From assembly GCF_028372415.1 (NCBI RefSeq), contig NC_092873.1:348587390-348651389 (forward strand): 64,000 bases of DNA, in the 5' to 3' direction. The stretch comes from Notamacropus eugenii (taxonomy: Eukaryota > Chordata > Mammalia > Diprotodontia > Macropodidae). Position numbers and translations under genes: made by a program. The number at the start of each line of letters is the position of its first letter. Positions within the stretch are counted from its first letter, which is position 1. The notes under the pieces are model-generated. The model was given only the letters and a program-made list of their open reading frames with translations, did no database searches and was not told where the DNA came from. Positions 24,480-35,993 of the stretch are shown here, piece after piece.

Positions 24480-25750
24480 GCCTCGCATCAGGGAGCTGGG
24501 TTCGAAAGGCAGAGGAGCTAGGACCTCCCCTCACGTTCAAAGACACCAAGACACAGGGATGGATACCTGGCTGGGGGCGGGGGCGCGGCGCGGGGAAAGG
24601 ATGAGGTCCCCTCCATCCTGCGGGGCTCAAGGCAAAGCAGGTGGGGAGCGTGATGGAGTCAAAAGTCAGCGGAGGAAACAAAGTTTGGGGTGGGGGAGGC
24701 GAGGGGAGGGGCTGGCATGGACGCTGACTCACTCCGGCCAGAGACCCCTCTTCCCCGGGCGGCCGCAGAGCCCGGCGCAAGAGGGGAGGCTCCCCCGGTG
24801 CCCAGCCCGGCCCCCATCGGGGCGCACTCACCAGGACGCGGTTAAACCTCTCCTCCAGCTCTCCGGCCCCGGGCATCGGCTGCTTCGGGGCTGCAGGCTG
24901 CTTGTGGGGCAGGGCGGCAGGGGCCGGGGGGTGATCGCCGCTGCCCGCCGCGTTGCCCATGGTGCTGCCCACCCAGCCCGCCAGACGTCTAAAGGCTCCG
25001 AAATCCAGCTTTCCGGGAGGTGGGGGTTCCAGACCTGCAGGGGTGCCCGGGGGCAGGAGCGCGGGCGGATGGGTGTCTCGGCGGCCCCCTGCGCTCAGTC
25101 CATGGTGCCCGGGGCAGGCGGCTGGCAGCTGGGGCTCCCTGGGCGCCGCGGGCGTCCCGTCCGGGCGGGCCCCCTGGGAGCGGCGGAGCGCGGCCGGGCA
25201 GGCGGGGCGGAGGAAGTCAGGCTGCGGGCGGCCAGGCCGGGGCCCGAGGGCTGGGGCTAAGGAGGGGGTGGGGGCGGCAGGAAGCGGCGGAGGCTGCCTC
25301 CCCCCTCCGCGATCTCCTAACTTCTGGTCTCGTTCCCTTTACGCGCAAAGCCAAACCGCATCTCACTGCGCACCCAGCCCCGGGGGGGCGGGCGGGAGAG
25401 AGGGCGGGGGCCGAGGGGCAGGGCGCGGCCCGAGAGGAAGCCTGGACCCTGGGGCCGGCCCCGGGGGGCGGGAGCTTGGGGCGCCGGGGAGCCATGGCCC
25501 GCCGGGGGCAGGGGGCGGCCGAAACCGATTCACCTGCTGGAGAGGGAGCGGGGAGACGGGCGGCCGAGCTGCCGCTGTCGGCTCGGGCGGCGCCGCCTCA
25601 GGGTCCTAAAACCTCTCATTGCTCTTCTCCACGAGGGGTTGAGGATTGGGAAGAGGGGCGGGGACTACGGACAGGGGATGGCACGCGCGAAGGGGCACCT
25701 AAGGCCTGGGGAATGGGGAGTGGGCAGAGAAGAGGGCGAGGCTGGCGCCA
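24480..25750 (-). promoter_or_regulatory. FMNL1: FMNL1 CpG-island promoter and 5' UTR
   Basis: This GC-rich, CpG-dense block surrounds the first coding exon and extends about 790 bp upstream of the ATG. It includes an Sp1-type box (GGGGCGGGG, 25655-25663) and a CCAAT core on the minus strand (ATTGG in 'gaggattggga', about 25644-25648). No TATA box was seen. The start of transcription cannot be fixed from sequence; it should lie between 24961 and about 25650. The many long ORFs on both strands here are stop-poor shadows of high GC. From the family: FMNL1 is mainly expressed in leukocytes, but nothing seen here proves lineage control. Confidence 0.8.
24832..24960 (-). CDS. FMNL1: FMNL1 coding exon 1 with start codon
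   Basis: This exon encodes 43 residues from MGNAAGSGDHPPAP to ELEERFNRVL. The ATG is at 24960-24958 in an ideal context (CAGCACCATGGGC). An in-frame GTG four codons upstream is not needed. Gly2-Asn-Ala-Ala-Gly fits an N-myristoylation signal, and human FMNL1 is known to begin MGNAAGS and to be myristoylated. A Pro/Lys-rich linker (residues 11-29) follows, then the conserved GELEERFNR segment at the start of the GBD. The donor is CTG|GTGAGT, phase 0, and joins exon 2 (NCMNLPP). The gene's remaining exons lie to the left and beyond the window. Identity is secure; only the transcription start is open. Confidence 0.95.
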
Positions 25751-26170
25751 ACAGCTGGATGAGGAGTGCCCTGCCTGTGCCCGCCTCCTCTTCCCTTGCC
25801 ACTCATTTCTGAGATCTTTTGAGGACCCCCTAGAAGGAGCACAGAGGCGGTAACCTCTTCCCCATCCATTGCGGGGAGTCCCTGTGGCACCAACGAGACC
25901 CGAGCATGGAGTGCCTGCTTTGGGTCCCACTCCCTGGGATCCTCTGCCTCCTCATCTCTGCTTCATAGGATGTCTCCCTTCCTTCAAGACAGTTCAAGCA
26001 TTACCTCGTTTCTACTGACATATCCTCATCCTCCCTAATGCAACTGTCCTCGGGTTCTCAATACCTCATACTGCATGCACTAAGACCTCTGACATTCTCT
26101 GTATTTGTTTTGTACTTTGCCTGTATGTGCACGTCTTCTCTACAGGATATAAACTCTTTGAGATTCAAGA

Positions 26171-26171
26171 T

Positions 26172-26250
<79 letters not shown>

Positions 26251-26252
26251 TC

Positions 26253-26341
<89 letters not shown>

Positions 26342-26345
26342 GTCT
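26171..26345. repeat. Long imperfect (TC)n tract
   Basis: About 175 bp of TC repeat is broken only by occasional CC, GT or TCC units. It lies about 1.2 kb upstream of the FMNL1 start codon. The plus strand is nearly all pyrimidine. ORFs rich in Ser-Leu or Arg-Glu across it are artefacts. Confidence 0.97.
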
Positions 26346-26889
26346 CCCCACCCCCTTCATAATTCCAGAACCTAATATACTACCTAACCTTAAGGAGAGG
26401 TTTAATAGCCTGCTAACAAGGGTTTATTAAGGTTTATTCCATACTGGGCATTGTGCTAAGTTCTCGCAGAAAACACAGTATCATTCTCCAGGAGCCAATA
26501 GGAGAGAACACAGTGCAAATAACCATGTACGCATAAGATAAATACATTTTTAGTGCGAGGTCATCTGAGACAGAAGGCATTACTGGTAGAGAACCTCAGG
26601 CTGAAAAGTAGCCTTGAATGAAACCAGGAAGCACAGGTGAAAAGAGAGAGTATTCCACGAATGGCAGGCAGCCAAGAAAAAGGCACAAAAGTGATTGATT
26701 GATTGGTTGGTCCATCGATTTAGGTCAGACTTACCAAGCTACAGAGCAGGAATAGGAACTGACACCCAAAGATAGGTCACAGCTGCCTACACAGACTGGA
26801 GCATCCTTTTTCTAAGAACTGCTGCTCATCTGCCCCAACCTGGTCTGGTTGTAATTGGAAACGGGTGGAGAATGGCTGTGCAATGTGTG

Positions 26890-27512
26890 CGTCTGCTGCC
26901 TGCAGTCTCTCATCACTCCAAACCTCTCTCCATTCAGCCACCAAAGCAATTTTCCTAAAGCATAAGTATGATCATGTTCCCCCCCCCCCCACCTCCCCAT
27001 AAACTCCAGTGGCTTCCTATTCCTCCAGGGTGGAATACAAAATGCTCAGTTTGGCATTCAAAGCCCTTCATAACCTGGTACCTTTCCAGCCTTCTTCCAC
27101 CTCACTCCCTAACGCATACTCTTTTATGCAGAGACATTGACTTCCAGTAGATTCAAAGAACAAGACTGTCCATCTCTCAGCCCCAGATATTTTCACTGGC
27201 TATCCCCCATGCCTGCAATGCTCTCCCTCCTCATCTCCTCCTACTGGCTTCCTTTAAGACAAATAAAATCCCACATGATATAGGAAATCTTTCCTAACCC
27301 CTCTTAGTTCTAGTGCCTTTCCTCTTTTAATTATCTCCTATTCATTCCACGTATGGTTTGTTTGTACATATCCGTTTTCTTGTTGCAAGCTCCATTAGAC
27401 TGTGAGCTCCTTGGGGGCAGGGATAGTCTTCTGCTTCCTTTTGTATCCCCAGTGTTTAGTAAGGTGCCTAGTACCTGGTAGGTTCTTAATAAATGTTTAT
27501 TGACTCACTGGG
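26890..27512 (+). repeat. L2 LINE 3' end, well preserved
   Basis: It shows L2 3' order: 'cagtggcttcctattcctcc', 'aaagcccttcataacctgg', 'tgcctgcaatgctctccctc', 'agactgtgagctccttgg', 'aataaatgtttattgactc'. No ORF is intact. A C-run (about 26979-26990) interrupts it near the start. Confidence 0.88.
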
Positions 27513-27824
27513 GGATTCCAGAACCCTCTCCCTAATTCCTGCTACTCGTGCTGAAAGTAGTATGGTTTACAGGACCCAGTTAATTGGATTTGGGTCATAA
27601 GATCTCAGAATCAGAAGGATCTTAGCTTTACCTGAATTCTGATCCCATCCCTTCTCCTCCTGCCCTCACCCTACTAGCCACAGGTCTCTCAACATCTAAA
27701 AACCTCAGTTCTTTCTCAGGAAAATGAGGGGATTTTATTACTAAAGTCCTGCTGCGATACCTCAGCTATCTACCCAGTGGAGCAAAAAGCTCTGCCAGGT
27801 TTGACCAAGTTGAAAAACTTAATG

Positions 27825-28065
27825 ATAACAGCTAACATTTATGGAGCACTTACTATGTGCCTGGCACTTGACAAATATTACCTCATCTGATCCTCGCAAC
27901 AATCCCAGGAGGTAGGTGCTATTATTATCCCCATTTTACAGATAGGGAAACTGAGGTTAAGTAACTTGTGAAGGGTTACACAATTAGTAAAGTGGCTGAG
28001 GAAAGATTTGAACTCAGGTCTTCCTGACCTGAAGCCCAGCATTCCTCTCACTGCATCACCTAGCT
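27825..28065 (-). repeat. THER/MIR-type SINE, full length, antisense
   Basis: All segments are present in reverse-complement order: 'gcacttactatgtgcctggc', 'ccccattttacagataggg', 'aaactgaggttaagtaac', 'gaactcaggtcttcctgac', ending 'cactgcatcacctagctt'. Confidence 0.88.
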
Positions 28066-30074
28066 TCGGGAAGGGGCAGGGTGGGGTCAGAGTTAGGCAG
28101 AGTTATCTAGCCTGCTCTGTATATGTTGTCTGAGGACCAGCCTACCTAAGTAATTTCAAAGAGGGTCCTCGCTATGGTGACCACAAGGCCATGTTATGTT
28201 TTGTTTTGTTTCCTCAAAGTCCATCCGTGATGTAATAGAGGGGTTGTACCCTTCCATGACCAGAGGGAGGATCCACACAAATGGAATCTCAGTTCTCTGA
28301 CCATTGGGAGGATTCTCTCCAATGTTCCTTTCAGGTCTATATTCTTTTTACCATGAGTAATAACAGGAAAAAAAACCACCTTAAAAACAAATTCTCAAAA
28401 TCAGCTTCTGGGGAGAGGAAGGAAGTCCTGAGAGGGCTCTTAAAATTAGGGGAGATAAAAAAAGCCCAGCTTCACAACCATTTCAGAACCACAAGTAAGA
28501 ATTCATATTAGAAGGGGGACAGGCCCAGATTCTACTTCTAGATTTGGGAAGTTTTGAAGTCAGAACCATGGCTTCCTTGGAATCCAGAACTAGGCAAAGG
28601 AGTGACCTGCTGACTTGATGTAACCCTTTCAAGTGCCAAGGTCATTGGTCACTGATCACCATAAACCCCAGTACCCCTAGATGGGACATCCCCCACTTCA
28701 TTTTCTGAAAGAGGATGTAGAGGTGGAGAAGAGGGTGGAATGAAGTCTGGACAAAAGTTCCTCATGAAAGCACTAGGAATCTGCTGAAACCCTAGACACC
28801 CTCCAACCTTGTTCTAAAATCTAGTCCTTGCCCCTTGAGGTCTACTGGGACTAGAGAGGGATGAAGACCTTGAGTTCTAGGGCTACTATCCCCTGGTATT
28901 AGAGGAAGCAGCTACTATAAATATACCAATATAGCTTATTAAATTCAGCAACAAGCATGAGTGTATAGTCACATTTAACACAATGTGTTAAAGATACCGT
29001 GCCAGGCAGGCACTGTGGGGCATGCAGAGATTCTACTTAGTAAACATTCAAGCACCTTCTGTGTGCACAAGTTATTGTGCAAGGCTGAGGATACAGAGAT
29101 AAAAATGCATCTGCCCTCCAGCGGCCTGAATTCTAGGGAAGAGACAGGATAGAACCTCTACACAGATTAGTTAATAATAATACATATAATATATAATAGT
29201 TAATAATGATTATAGTTAAGGCTATTTGAAGAAGGAGAAACCATTAACTGGGGGATAAAAGTGGGAGAGAGGGTGACTATGGAGGCTTATTTCAGCCCTT
29301 CAAAGAGTTTACAATTTAGCATGGAATATAGTAGGTACACACAATACAAGAAAGCTTCACGGAGGAGATAGCATTCGATCTAAGAACGGGATCTAAGGTT
29401 GAAAGGTTAGCATGTCACAGGTCAGAGACAGAGTATGAGGGCATGCTGAGGGCAGTGAACAGCCTGAGGAAAAAAGGGAAAGGACGTGGAATGTTCAGCA
29501 GTTTACACTCACTAGAACAAGTTATGTAAGGAGGGACCAAAGGGAATTACAACTGGGGCCAGAGCTTGGAAACCTTGGATGGAAGGAGTCTGTATTGTAT
29601 TCAGAAGACAATAGGCAAATGTTTCCTTCCAAGCAGAGGCTGAGAGGATCACTTGAGTGGCAGTAGTGGGATGGTCTGAAGGGAAGGCAACAAGTCCTTA
29701 TTTACCACCTACTGTGTACCAGGTATTGTGATAAATGCTTCACAGATATCAAGTCTGATGTTCACAGAAACACTAGGAAGCAACATGGGAGGTGGAAGAC
29801 CTGGAGGGAGCTGTGTATTGTCTCAGGGGTGCTTACTGTGGTCCCCATACCTGGGATACTATTATCTAATAAATGCTATTATTTATCTCCATTTGGGGAC
29901 CCTGAGGAAGACAAATTAGGTGGCTTTCCTGGGGTCACACAGCTAGTAAGTGTCTCAGGCCAGATCTGGTCTCAGATCTCCCTAACTCCAAGTCCAGAGC
30001 TCTGCTTCCTACATGATCCAGCCGCCTAGATGGAGAAAGTAAAACTAGAAGCAGGGGGAACCAGAGGTTATTAC

Positions 30075-30295
30075 AGTGATAATAGCTAACATTTATATGG
30101 TGCTTATTGTGTACCAGGTGATTAATCATTTTTATCTTGTTTGAGCCTTACAGCAACACTGGGAGGTAAATGCCATATTATTCCCATTTTACAGATGAAT
30201 GAGTAAACTGCCAAGATCACGCAGCTAGTGTCTGAGGACAAATTTGAACTCAGGTCTTCCTAAATCCAGGAACAGTGCTGTATCCACTACAGCCT
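30075..30295 (-). repeat. THER/MIR-type SINE, antisense
   Basis: It contains 'ataatagctaacatttatat', 'cccattttacagatgaatg', 'tttgaactcaggtcttcc' and 'gctgtatccactacagcc'. A second antisense MIR (about 29830-30030) sits just before it, so two copies lie nearly in tandem. Confidence 0.82.
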
Positions 30296-31344
30296 CCCCC
30301 ACCCCAGACACCTGCATAGAAGAGGTGAAACTGGAGGCAGGGAGACCAGAGGCTGTGACAACAGACCTGATGAAAGGCCCTGGACTAAAATGATGGCAGT
30401 GAGAATCGAAAGGCTCACAGAATCATAGATTTAGAGCTCCAGGGAACCTTAGAATCCTCGTCCAATCTTTTCATTTGACAGATAAGGAAACTGAGGCCCA
30501 AGGAGTTGATTTAAGTCTTGCACAAGGTCACACAAGAACTAAGTGGTCAGGATTCAAACCCAGATCCTCTGACTCAATTCATTTCACCATATTGCATGAC
30601 AGAGAATTTCAGAGGCAGATCTTGAGGGCCTGGCAAATGGTTATTTAGATAAACTTTCCTGGGCACAGGATCCTCCATCCTCTCCTTCTCTGTCCTCTCT
30701 CTTTGGTCTGGTGTATGGAGCAAGGTTCTCAGTGAAGCAGACAACCTATTTCCTACTGAAAAGACTAGACTGGCAGTCTATAATGGGTATGTGCTGCCCC
30801 CTTCTGGGAAGAGAAAGTCTGACATCCAGCACAGGAATTTATGAAGAGCCAAGGTCAGAGAGACCCAGTTTTCCAGGATGTGATGAAGAGACAGGCTAAT
30901 CTTCCTCCCTGGGTTACCTGTCACATTTTAACTTCTCTGAGACCCCACTTCCTCATCTGTAAAATGCATCTCATCCTATCCAACCTTCATTCATTTTTTT
31001 CTCTTCCAAAAATCCTAATTAGGAGTGCTAATGTACCAATGTACTTCAAGACTTTCTCTAGGTCTTTTAACATCACATGGGATCAAATTGCCCAGTCCCT
31101 CTTTTATCTGTAAAATACACTTGGTGGGTCAGCTAAGTGGCAAAGGGCCTGGAATCAGGAGGACCTGAGTTGAAATCCAGCCTCAGACACTTATTAGCTG
31201 TGTGACCCTGGAAAAGTCACACGATTGTTTTTTTAAAAACTACACTTGGCCTTGACCATCTCACAGGGTGGCAATGAGGATAATTTGGAAACACATTGTA
31301 AACTGTGAAAGGATATGCAAATGTAAGGTGTCCGTATTCTGCTC

Positions 31345-31770
31345 TCAGAATCATAGAATTTCCAAGCTGAAAGGGATTGTAAAGGCAAAGGAGTCCAACT
31401 ATCTAATCAGGGATTCCCTCTGCAACAGATCAGATAAGTGAACTCCACACCCTGCTTGCAGAACTCCAGAGATGGGGATCTCATTACCTTCCAAGGCAGG
31501 TCATTTCACTTTTGGACAGCACTAATAGTTACAGAGTTTTGTTAGGGAGTTTTTCCTTGAATGGGACCTACACCTGACTCTGAAACTTCTACCCATTGTT
31601 CCTAATTCAGTCCTCAGGGGCCAAGCAGATGCCATCTAAACCCTCTTGGATACCTGGAGATAGCTATCATGTTCCCAGTAAGACTCCCATTTTCCAGGCT
31701 CAGAGTCCTCACTTCCTTCCACTGATCCCACCATCTCTAGTTCTCCCTTCTTTGGACCCCTTAGCTTGTC
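31345..31770 (+). repeat. CR1/L3-type LINE 3' region
   Basis: The order 'agaatcatagaatttccaag', 'aaggagtccaac', 'ctccagagatggggatctc', 'gggagtttttccttgaat' and 'ttctacccattgttcctaat' follows the 3' region of CR1/L3 LINEs shared by birds and mammals. It is degenerate. Confidence 0.75.
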
Positions 31771-31859
31771 AATGTTCTTACAGGTGAAGGACTCAGTGTA
31801 GAATGAAGCAAATACCTTTTGGACATGGCCAATATGGAAATTTCACTTTTATTGACTAT

Positions 31860-32122
31860 TTGTTAGTCACCATCAGTCATTTCAGTCTTGTCCAACTCTT
31901 TGTGACCCTTATGTCAGGTGTTCTTGGCATGGATACTGGAGTGGTTTGCCATTTCCTTCTCCAGCTCATTTTACAGATGAGGAAACTAAAGCCAACAGGG
32001 TTAAGTGTTGTAGTCACCCAGTGTTACACAGCTAGTGAGTGTCTGAGGCTGAATTTGAACTCAGGAAGAGTTTTCTTGATTCCAATTCCAGTGCTCTGTC
32101 CACTGCACCACCCAGTGGGCTC
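31860..32122 (-). mobile_element. Full-length RTE-tailed SINE with perfect 12-bp target duplication
   Basis: This antisense MAR1-like SINE runs from the tail ('cagtcatttcagtcttgtcc', 'ggagtggtttgccatttcct') through 'tttacagatgaggaaac' and 'cacagctagtgagtg' to 'ctgtccactgcaccacccag'. The direct repeat TTTATTGACTAT occurs at 31848-31859 and 32123-32134, marking a target-primed insertion with intact boundaries. Confidence 0.93.
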
Positions 32123-32483
32123 TTTATTGACTATACATTTTTATAATGAGTTTTATTCTTCTTGTCTTCTCAGTTGGGACGGGGTCAGGGTGGGGAGGAG
32201 GGTGGGAAGGAAGATCTTGGCTGTTTAAAACATAAAAAAAAAAATTTAACATGTGGTACCCAGAATGCAACATAATACGCATATATAATAGGCAATATAT
32301 ATATATAGTCCTACGTTGACTAATTGATGGTGATGAAAGTGATGGCCCTCGTGGGAAGTATCTGAGTTTCATCACTCTGATGTAGGAGATCCTGAGAGAC
32401 CAAGGAGGTGAAACTTCCCTCAGCTTTGTACAGTCGTATTCATTCATCTAACCAGCATTTATTAAGCAACTACTGTGTGCTAG

Positions 32484-32703
32484 GAGCAGCTAGGTGGCAT
32501 AGTGGATAGACTCTTTCTGAGTCCAAATCTAGCCTCAGACACTTACTAGCTATGTGACCCTGGGCAAGTCACTTACCATTTTTGCCTCAGTTTCCTTATT
32601 TGTAAAATAAGCTGGGGAAGGAAATGGCAAACTGTTTTAGTGTCTCTGTCAAGAAAACCCTACAATGGGATCATGAAGAGTCCAACATGACCGAACAATG
32701 ACA
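32484..32703 (+). repeat. RTE-tailed SINE inserted into an L2-like element
   Basis: It is a near full-length sense SINE from 'gagcagctaggtggcatag' to 'tgaccgaacaatgaca'. The flanks ('tattaagcaactactgtgtg' before, 'gccagggatatagagacc' after) are parts of one L2-like element. TAGGAGC occurs on both sides as a possible short target duplication. Confidence 0.85.
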
Positions 32704-34479
32704 AAACTGCATTAGGAGCCAGGGATATAGAGACCAAAACAAAATCATTTCTGCCATTACATTCTATTTAGGGAAACAAAAGGTACACATATCATTGTCG
32801 CGGATGTGTCTATATAACCTCATACTGAAAGGGGAACCAAGGGTGTAGGAAGTTCTGACAGCAGGAGACAGCGTAATGTGTGAGACTCCCACTGGAAGTG
32901 AGGTCACCCCAATTTTCTAGAGAAAACAGCAGAGTACAATGGAAATTATATTAACTCAGGGTTTAAAATGTTATTTTCTTATTTCCTTGAGTTTAGCTTC
33001 CCTGGAACTCAGTTTCCTCATCTATAAAATGAGAGCTAGAGCAGATGGCCTTTAAGGTCCCTTCCAGCTATAGGTTTATGATCCCATGACAGTGGAAAAT
33101 GTCCTATCCCAAGTGGACTCCAGCCAAAAGCCACAAAGAAGGAGAGGGATATAAGATCTCTAAAGAAACTGAGGCAAATGAGGGTGAAATAGCTTGCCCA
33201 AGGACACACAGGTAACCTAAGTGTTCAGAATTTGAACTCAAGTCCATAACTGGCTTTCTCCCTTTCTTCCACTGACTTTGGATTCGGACTTCCAGGTTGC
33301 CATTAAAGGGACAGGGTCAGGGGCTTTAGGGGCTCATGCTGCAACATCCAGAGATGTTAGCATCCAGTGATTGATACAACATTGAAATCCTAAGTCATGG
33401 ATCAGAGACCGGAGCCTCTGTGGAAAGCCATTCAGAGACAGGAAAAGACGCTGAGTGCCAAGATGGTCATTTATTATGAATGCCACATTTCCTTTTTTTT
33501 AATGGTCTATGATAGAGTAAATCCTTTCCTAGATGCATATGGTTAAGAAACTCCCCAGTCACACCTGATAAGCTAGAAGAGCAAGAAGGAGGAGGTGTAG
33601 GAGATGGCTGGAAGCAGAGGTCTTACATGAACGATTGCTTAAAAGATCTTTCACTTTCTGCTGTGTACAACAAAGTATATCATCACAGTATTACAAATAT
33701 TTGAATATGTGACTTGGGGAGTTGAGAAGTGCAAATGGGAAAGGGGACAGAAAGTCCATAAACTGTATCTTGAGTAATACCTGTCAACCAAACATATTTC
33801 ATTTCATCCCTTAGATTAATTCCTGACCTGACCAGTGGGGTTTGAATCAAGCCTTCAGGTGTAGCCACAAAAGCAGAGAGGGCTTAGGATGGGGGTAAGG
33901 AGGCAGTGGCATGGCATAGGGTGGAGAGAGGTAGCCTAGATGGCATTATAGGTGGGTCCTCTGATGGCTACTATAAATACTACAGCCTTTTAGGAAGGCT
34001 GATTCCCCCTCATGAAAAAGAAAATATGGGCTAGTGATCCAAAAGACAAAATACCACCTGATGGGCAACTCAGATACTGAACTTCATTGTTCACAATTTA
34101 TTAAGGGAAAGATCGGAATACCATAGATGCGGAGCTTCAGGGAGCCTTGGCTGTCTGGCAGAGGTTAAGAAATCTTCCCATGGTCATGAAAAGTGAAGTA
34201 GCAAAGATTGGTTTCAAATGCAGGGTCTGCTGACCCCTAAACCCAGTGCTCTTTCTACTGTACCATACTGAGCAATGAATTATGTGAAATTATATGAAAT
34301 ATTTTAATAATGGCATAGTTGACATACTTACAAATTTTGAATAAACAAAACTTAGAGAGATGGTTAATATATTGGATGACTAAGTCAGAATCCAGGTACA
34401 CTCACCTGAATTTGACAAGATGAAATTTACTAGGGATACTTGGAAAGTCTTATACTAGGATTCAAAAAGTCAGCTCCAC

Positions 34480-35360
34480 AAGTATGCATTTTTTAATTCA
34501 ATTTTATTTTATTGACAGGCTCAAAGTCTTTCTCTCCCACCTCCCCATACCCACACTCACCCCACATTGAGAAAGCAAGAAAAACAAAACCCATGGCAAG
34601 CATGTATAATCAAGCAAAACAAATTTCTTCATTGTGTGTGTCATACATACATGCATATGTATATGCCATATATACACATGTGTGTATACACATGTATAAA
34701 TTAAGACCTATATCTGCATATACACATATGCACACAATACACAACTAAAAAGTTGTTACTAAGCATATGTATAAATACATATACATACATACACATATAT
34801 ATGTGTGTATACATGTATACATATATATACCTCAGTCTGCACTCTGAATCTTCTCATCTCTCTATCTGGAGGTAGGTAGCATGTTTTATCATGGGTCCTC
34901 TGGGATTATATTAGGCTAATCAGAGTTTCTACATCTTACCAAGTCATCTTTTATCATATTGTTACTGTATATGTTGTTCTCCTGGTTCAATTCATTTCAC
35001 TTTGCATCAGTTTATATAAGTCTTCTCAGGTTTTTCCAAAGCTTTCCCCTTTATCATTTCTTACAGCACAATAGTACTCCATCACATTCATATACCATAA
35101 CTTGTTCAGTCATTCCCTAATTGATGGTCACTCCCTTAATTTCCAATTCTTTGTTACCACAAAAAGAGCTGCTATAAATATTTTTGTAAATATGGGTCTC
35201 TTTCCTCTTTTTTTTTTTAAATCTCTTTGGGGCACTGACCTAGTAGTGGTATCACTGAGTCAAAGGAAGGGCACAGTTCAGTAGTTTGGGGGTAGTAGTT
35301 CCAAATTGCTTTACATATTGACTGGACTAGTTCACAGTTCCACTAACATCTACAAATATG
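34480..35360 (-). repeat. L1 3' end, antisense, with AT/TG-rich insert
   Basis: The plus strand shows the reverse complement of the L1 3' series: 'ttcagtcattccctaattg', 'agagctgctataaatattt', 'agtggtatcactgagtcaaa', 'ttccaaattgctttacat'. An alternating purine-pyrimidine stretch (about 34630-34835) expands the 3' part. Confidence 0.78.
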
Positions 35361-35782
35361 AAATAGGGAAATATGGTTAGGTGATAATAGTTCCATCGAA
35401 AAACATTTGAGATTTTTAGGGGATTGAAAACTCAAAAAAGCTACTGCAATTTTAGTTTCTGTTGAGTTAGTCAGTCAACAAGCATTTAATATGCCTTCAC
35501 TATATACCAGGTACCATACAACACTCTGGGGATATAAATACCAACAAAAAGAGAGTCCCTGACCTCAGTGAGTTTACATTCCAATGTAAGAAGACAACAC
35601 ATAAAGGAGGAGCTGAAAAGGGGAGGGAAGGTACCCACATGGGAAGATGGTGGTGAAGTCCAGAGAATGATGATGTCAGAGCCACCAAAGAAAGACATAG
35701 TGTCCGGGATGAACAAAGTGAGCTCTGCTATGTTTCTGCTGTAGTTTGGAGGCTAGAAATTGCTGCTAACCTCTACATTCTG

Positions 35783-35993
35783 AACCAGCAGTCCTTGGAC
35801 TTTTTGGTCTCTGAACCCTTTTACACTCTTAAAAATTAATGAGGGTTTTTGTATAGGTAGGTTATATCTATATCTATATATACATATCTCATATCTGAAA
35901 TGAAAATAATTTAGTATTACTAATAGCTTTAACCTCGTGTACCCCTTAACAAGGGTCTTAGAGATCCCCAGACCACACTTTGAGAACTCCATG
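35783..35993. mobile_element. hAT/MER-type DNA-transposon fossil
   Basis: The left end 'cagtccttggactttttgg' and the reverse complement of the right end 'gttctcaaagtgtggtctgg' resemble each other and the CAG-type terminal repeats of Charlie/MER elements. The interior 'tttacactcttaaaaattaa' and 'ggttatatctatatc' is AT-rich with no ORF. Confidence 0.6.

Larger units (their letters stand above)
6393..24831 (-). other. FMNL1: FMNL1 intron 1 (about 18.4 kb)
   Basis: This long first intron runs from the donor CTG|GTGAGT at 24831 to the acceptor ending at 6393. No further exon was recognised. It holds the repeats listed separately, plus degenerate MIR pieces at about 6530-6640, 7655-7850, 9825-10030, 14095-14215, 15355-15475, 16910-17080, 19000-19110, 20530-20677, 23575-23700 and 23745-23830, and L2-like ends at 11500-11860 and 12420-12530. 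A purine-rich GA stretch lies at about 9190-9510. I see nothing recognisable at about 8470-9190, 10030-11000, 13000-13600, 14220-14940, 18000-18600 and 23830-24130. Confidence 0.85.
25751..34479. other. Intergenic block A between HEXIM2 and FMNL1
   Basis: I recognised no gene here. Contents listed separately include a long TC tract, a well preserved L2 3' end, antisense MIRs, a CR1/L3 end and two RTE-tailed SINEs, one with a perfect target duplication. Further L2-like fragments lie at about 26420-26680, 29010-29430, 29690-29800 and 32445-32483. Degenerate MIRs lie at about 30417-30590, 31125-31310, 32990-33100, 33160-33260 and 34130-34265. I see nothing recognisable at about 28080-29010, 30600-31120 and 33260-34130. 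Confidence 0.75.

Noticed and set aside
24478..25853. Long plus-strand ORFs (218-277 residues) across the FMNL1 CpG island
   Set aside because: The GC-rich sequence is poor in stop codons; the real coding exon is on the minus strand, and these frames overlap promoter sequence with biased Gly/Arg/Pro composition.
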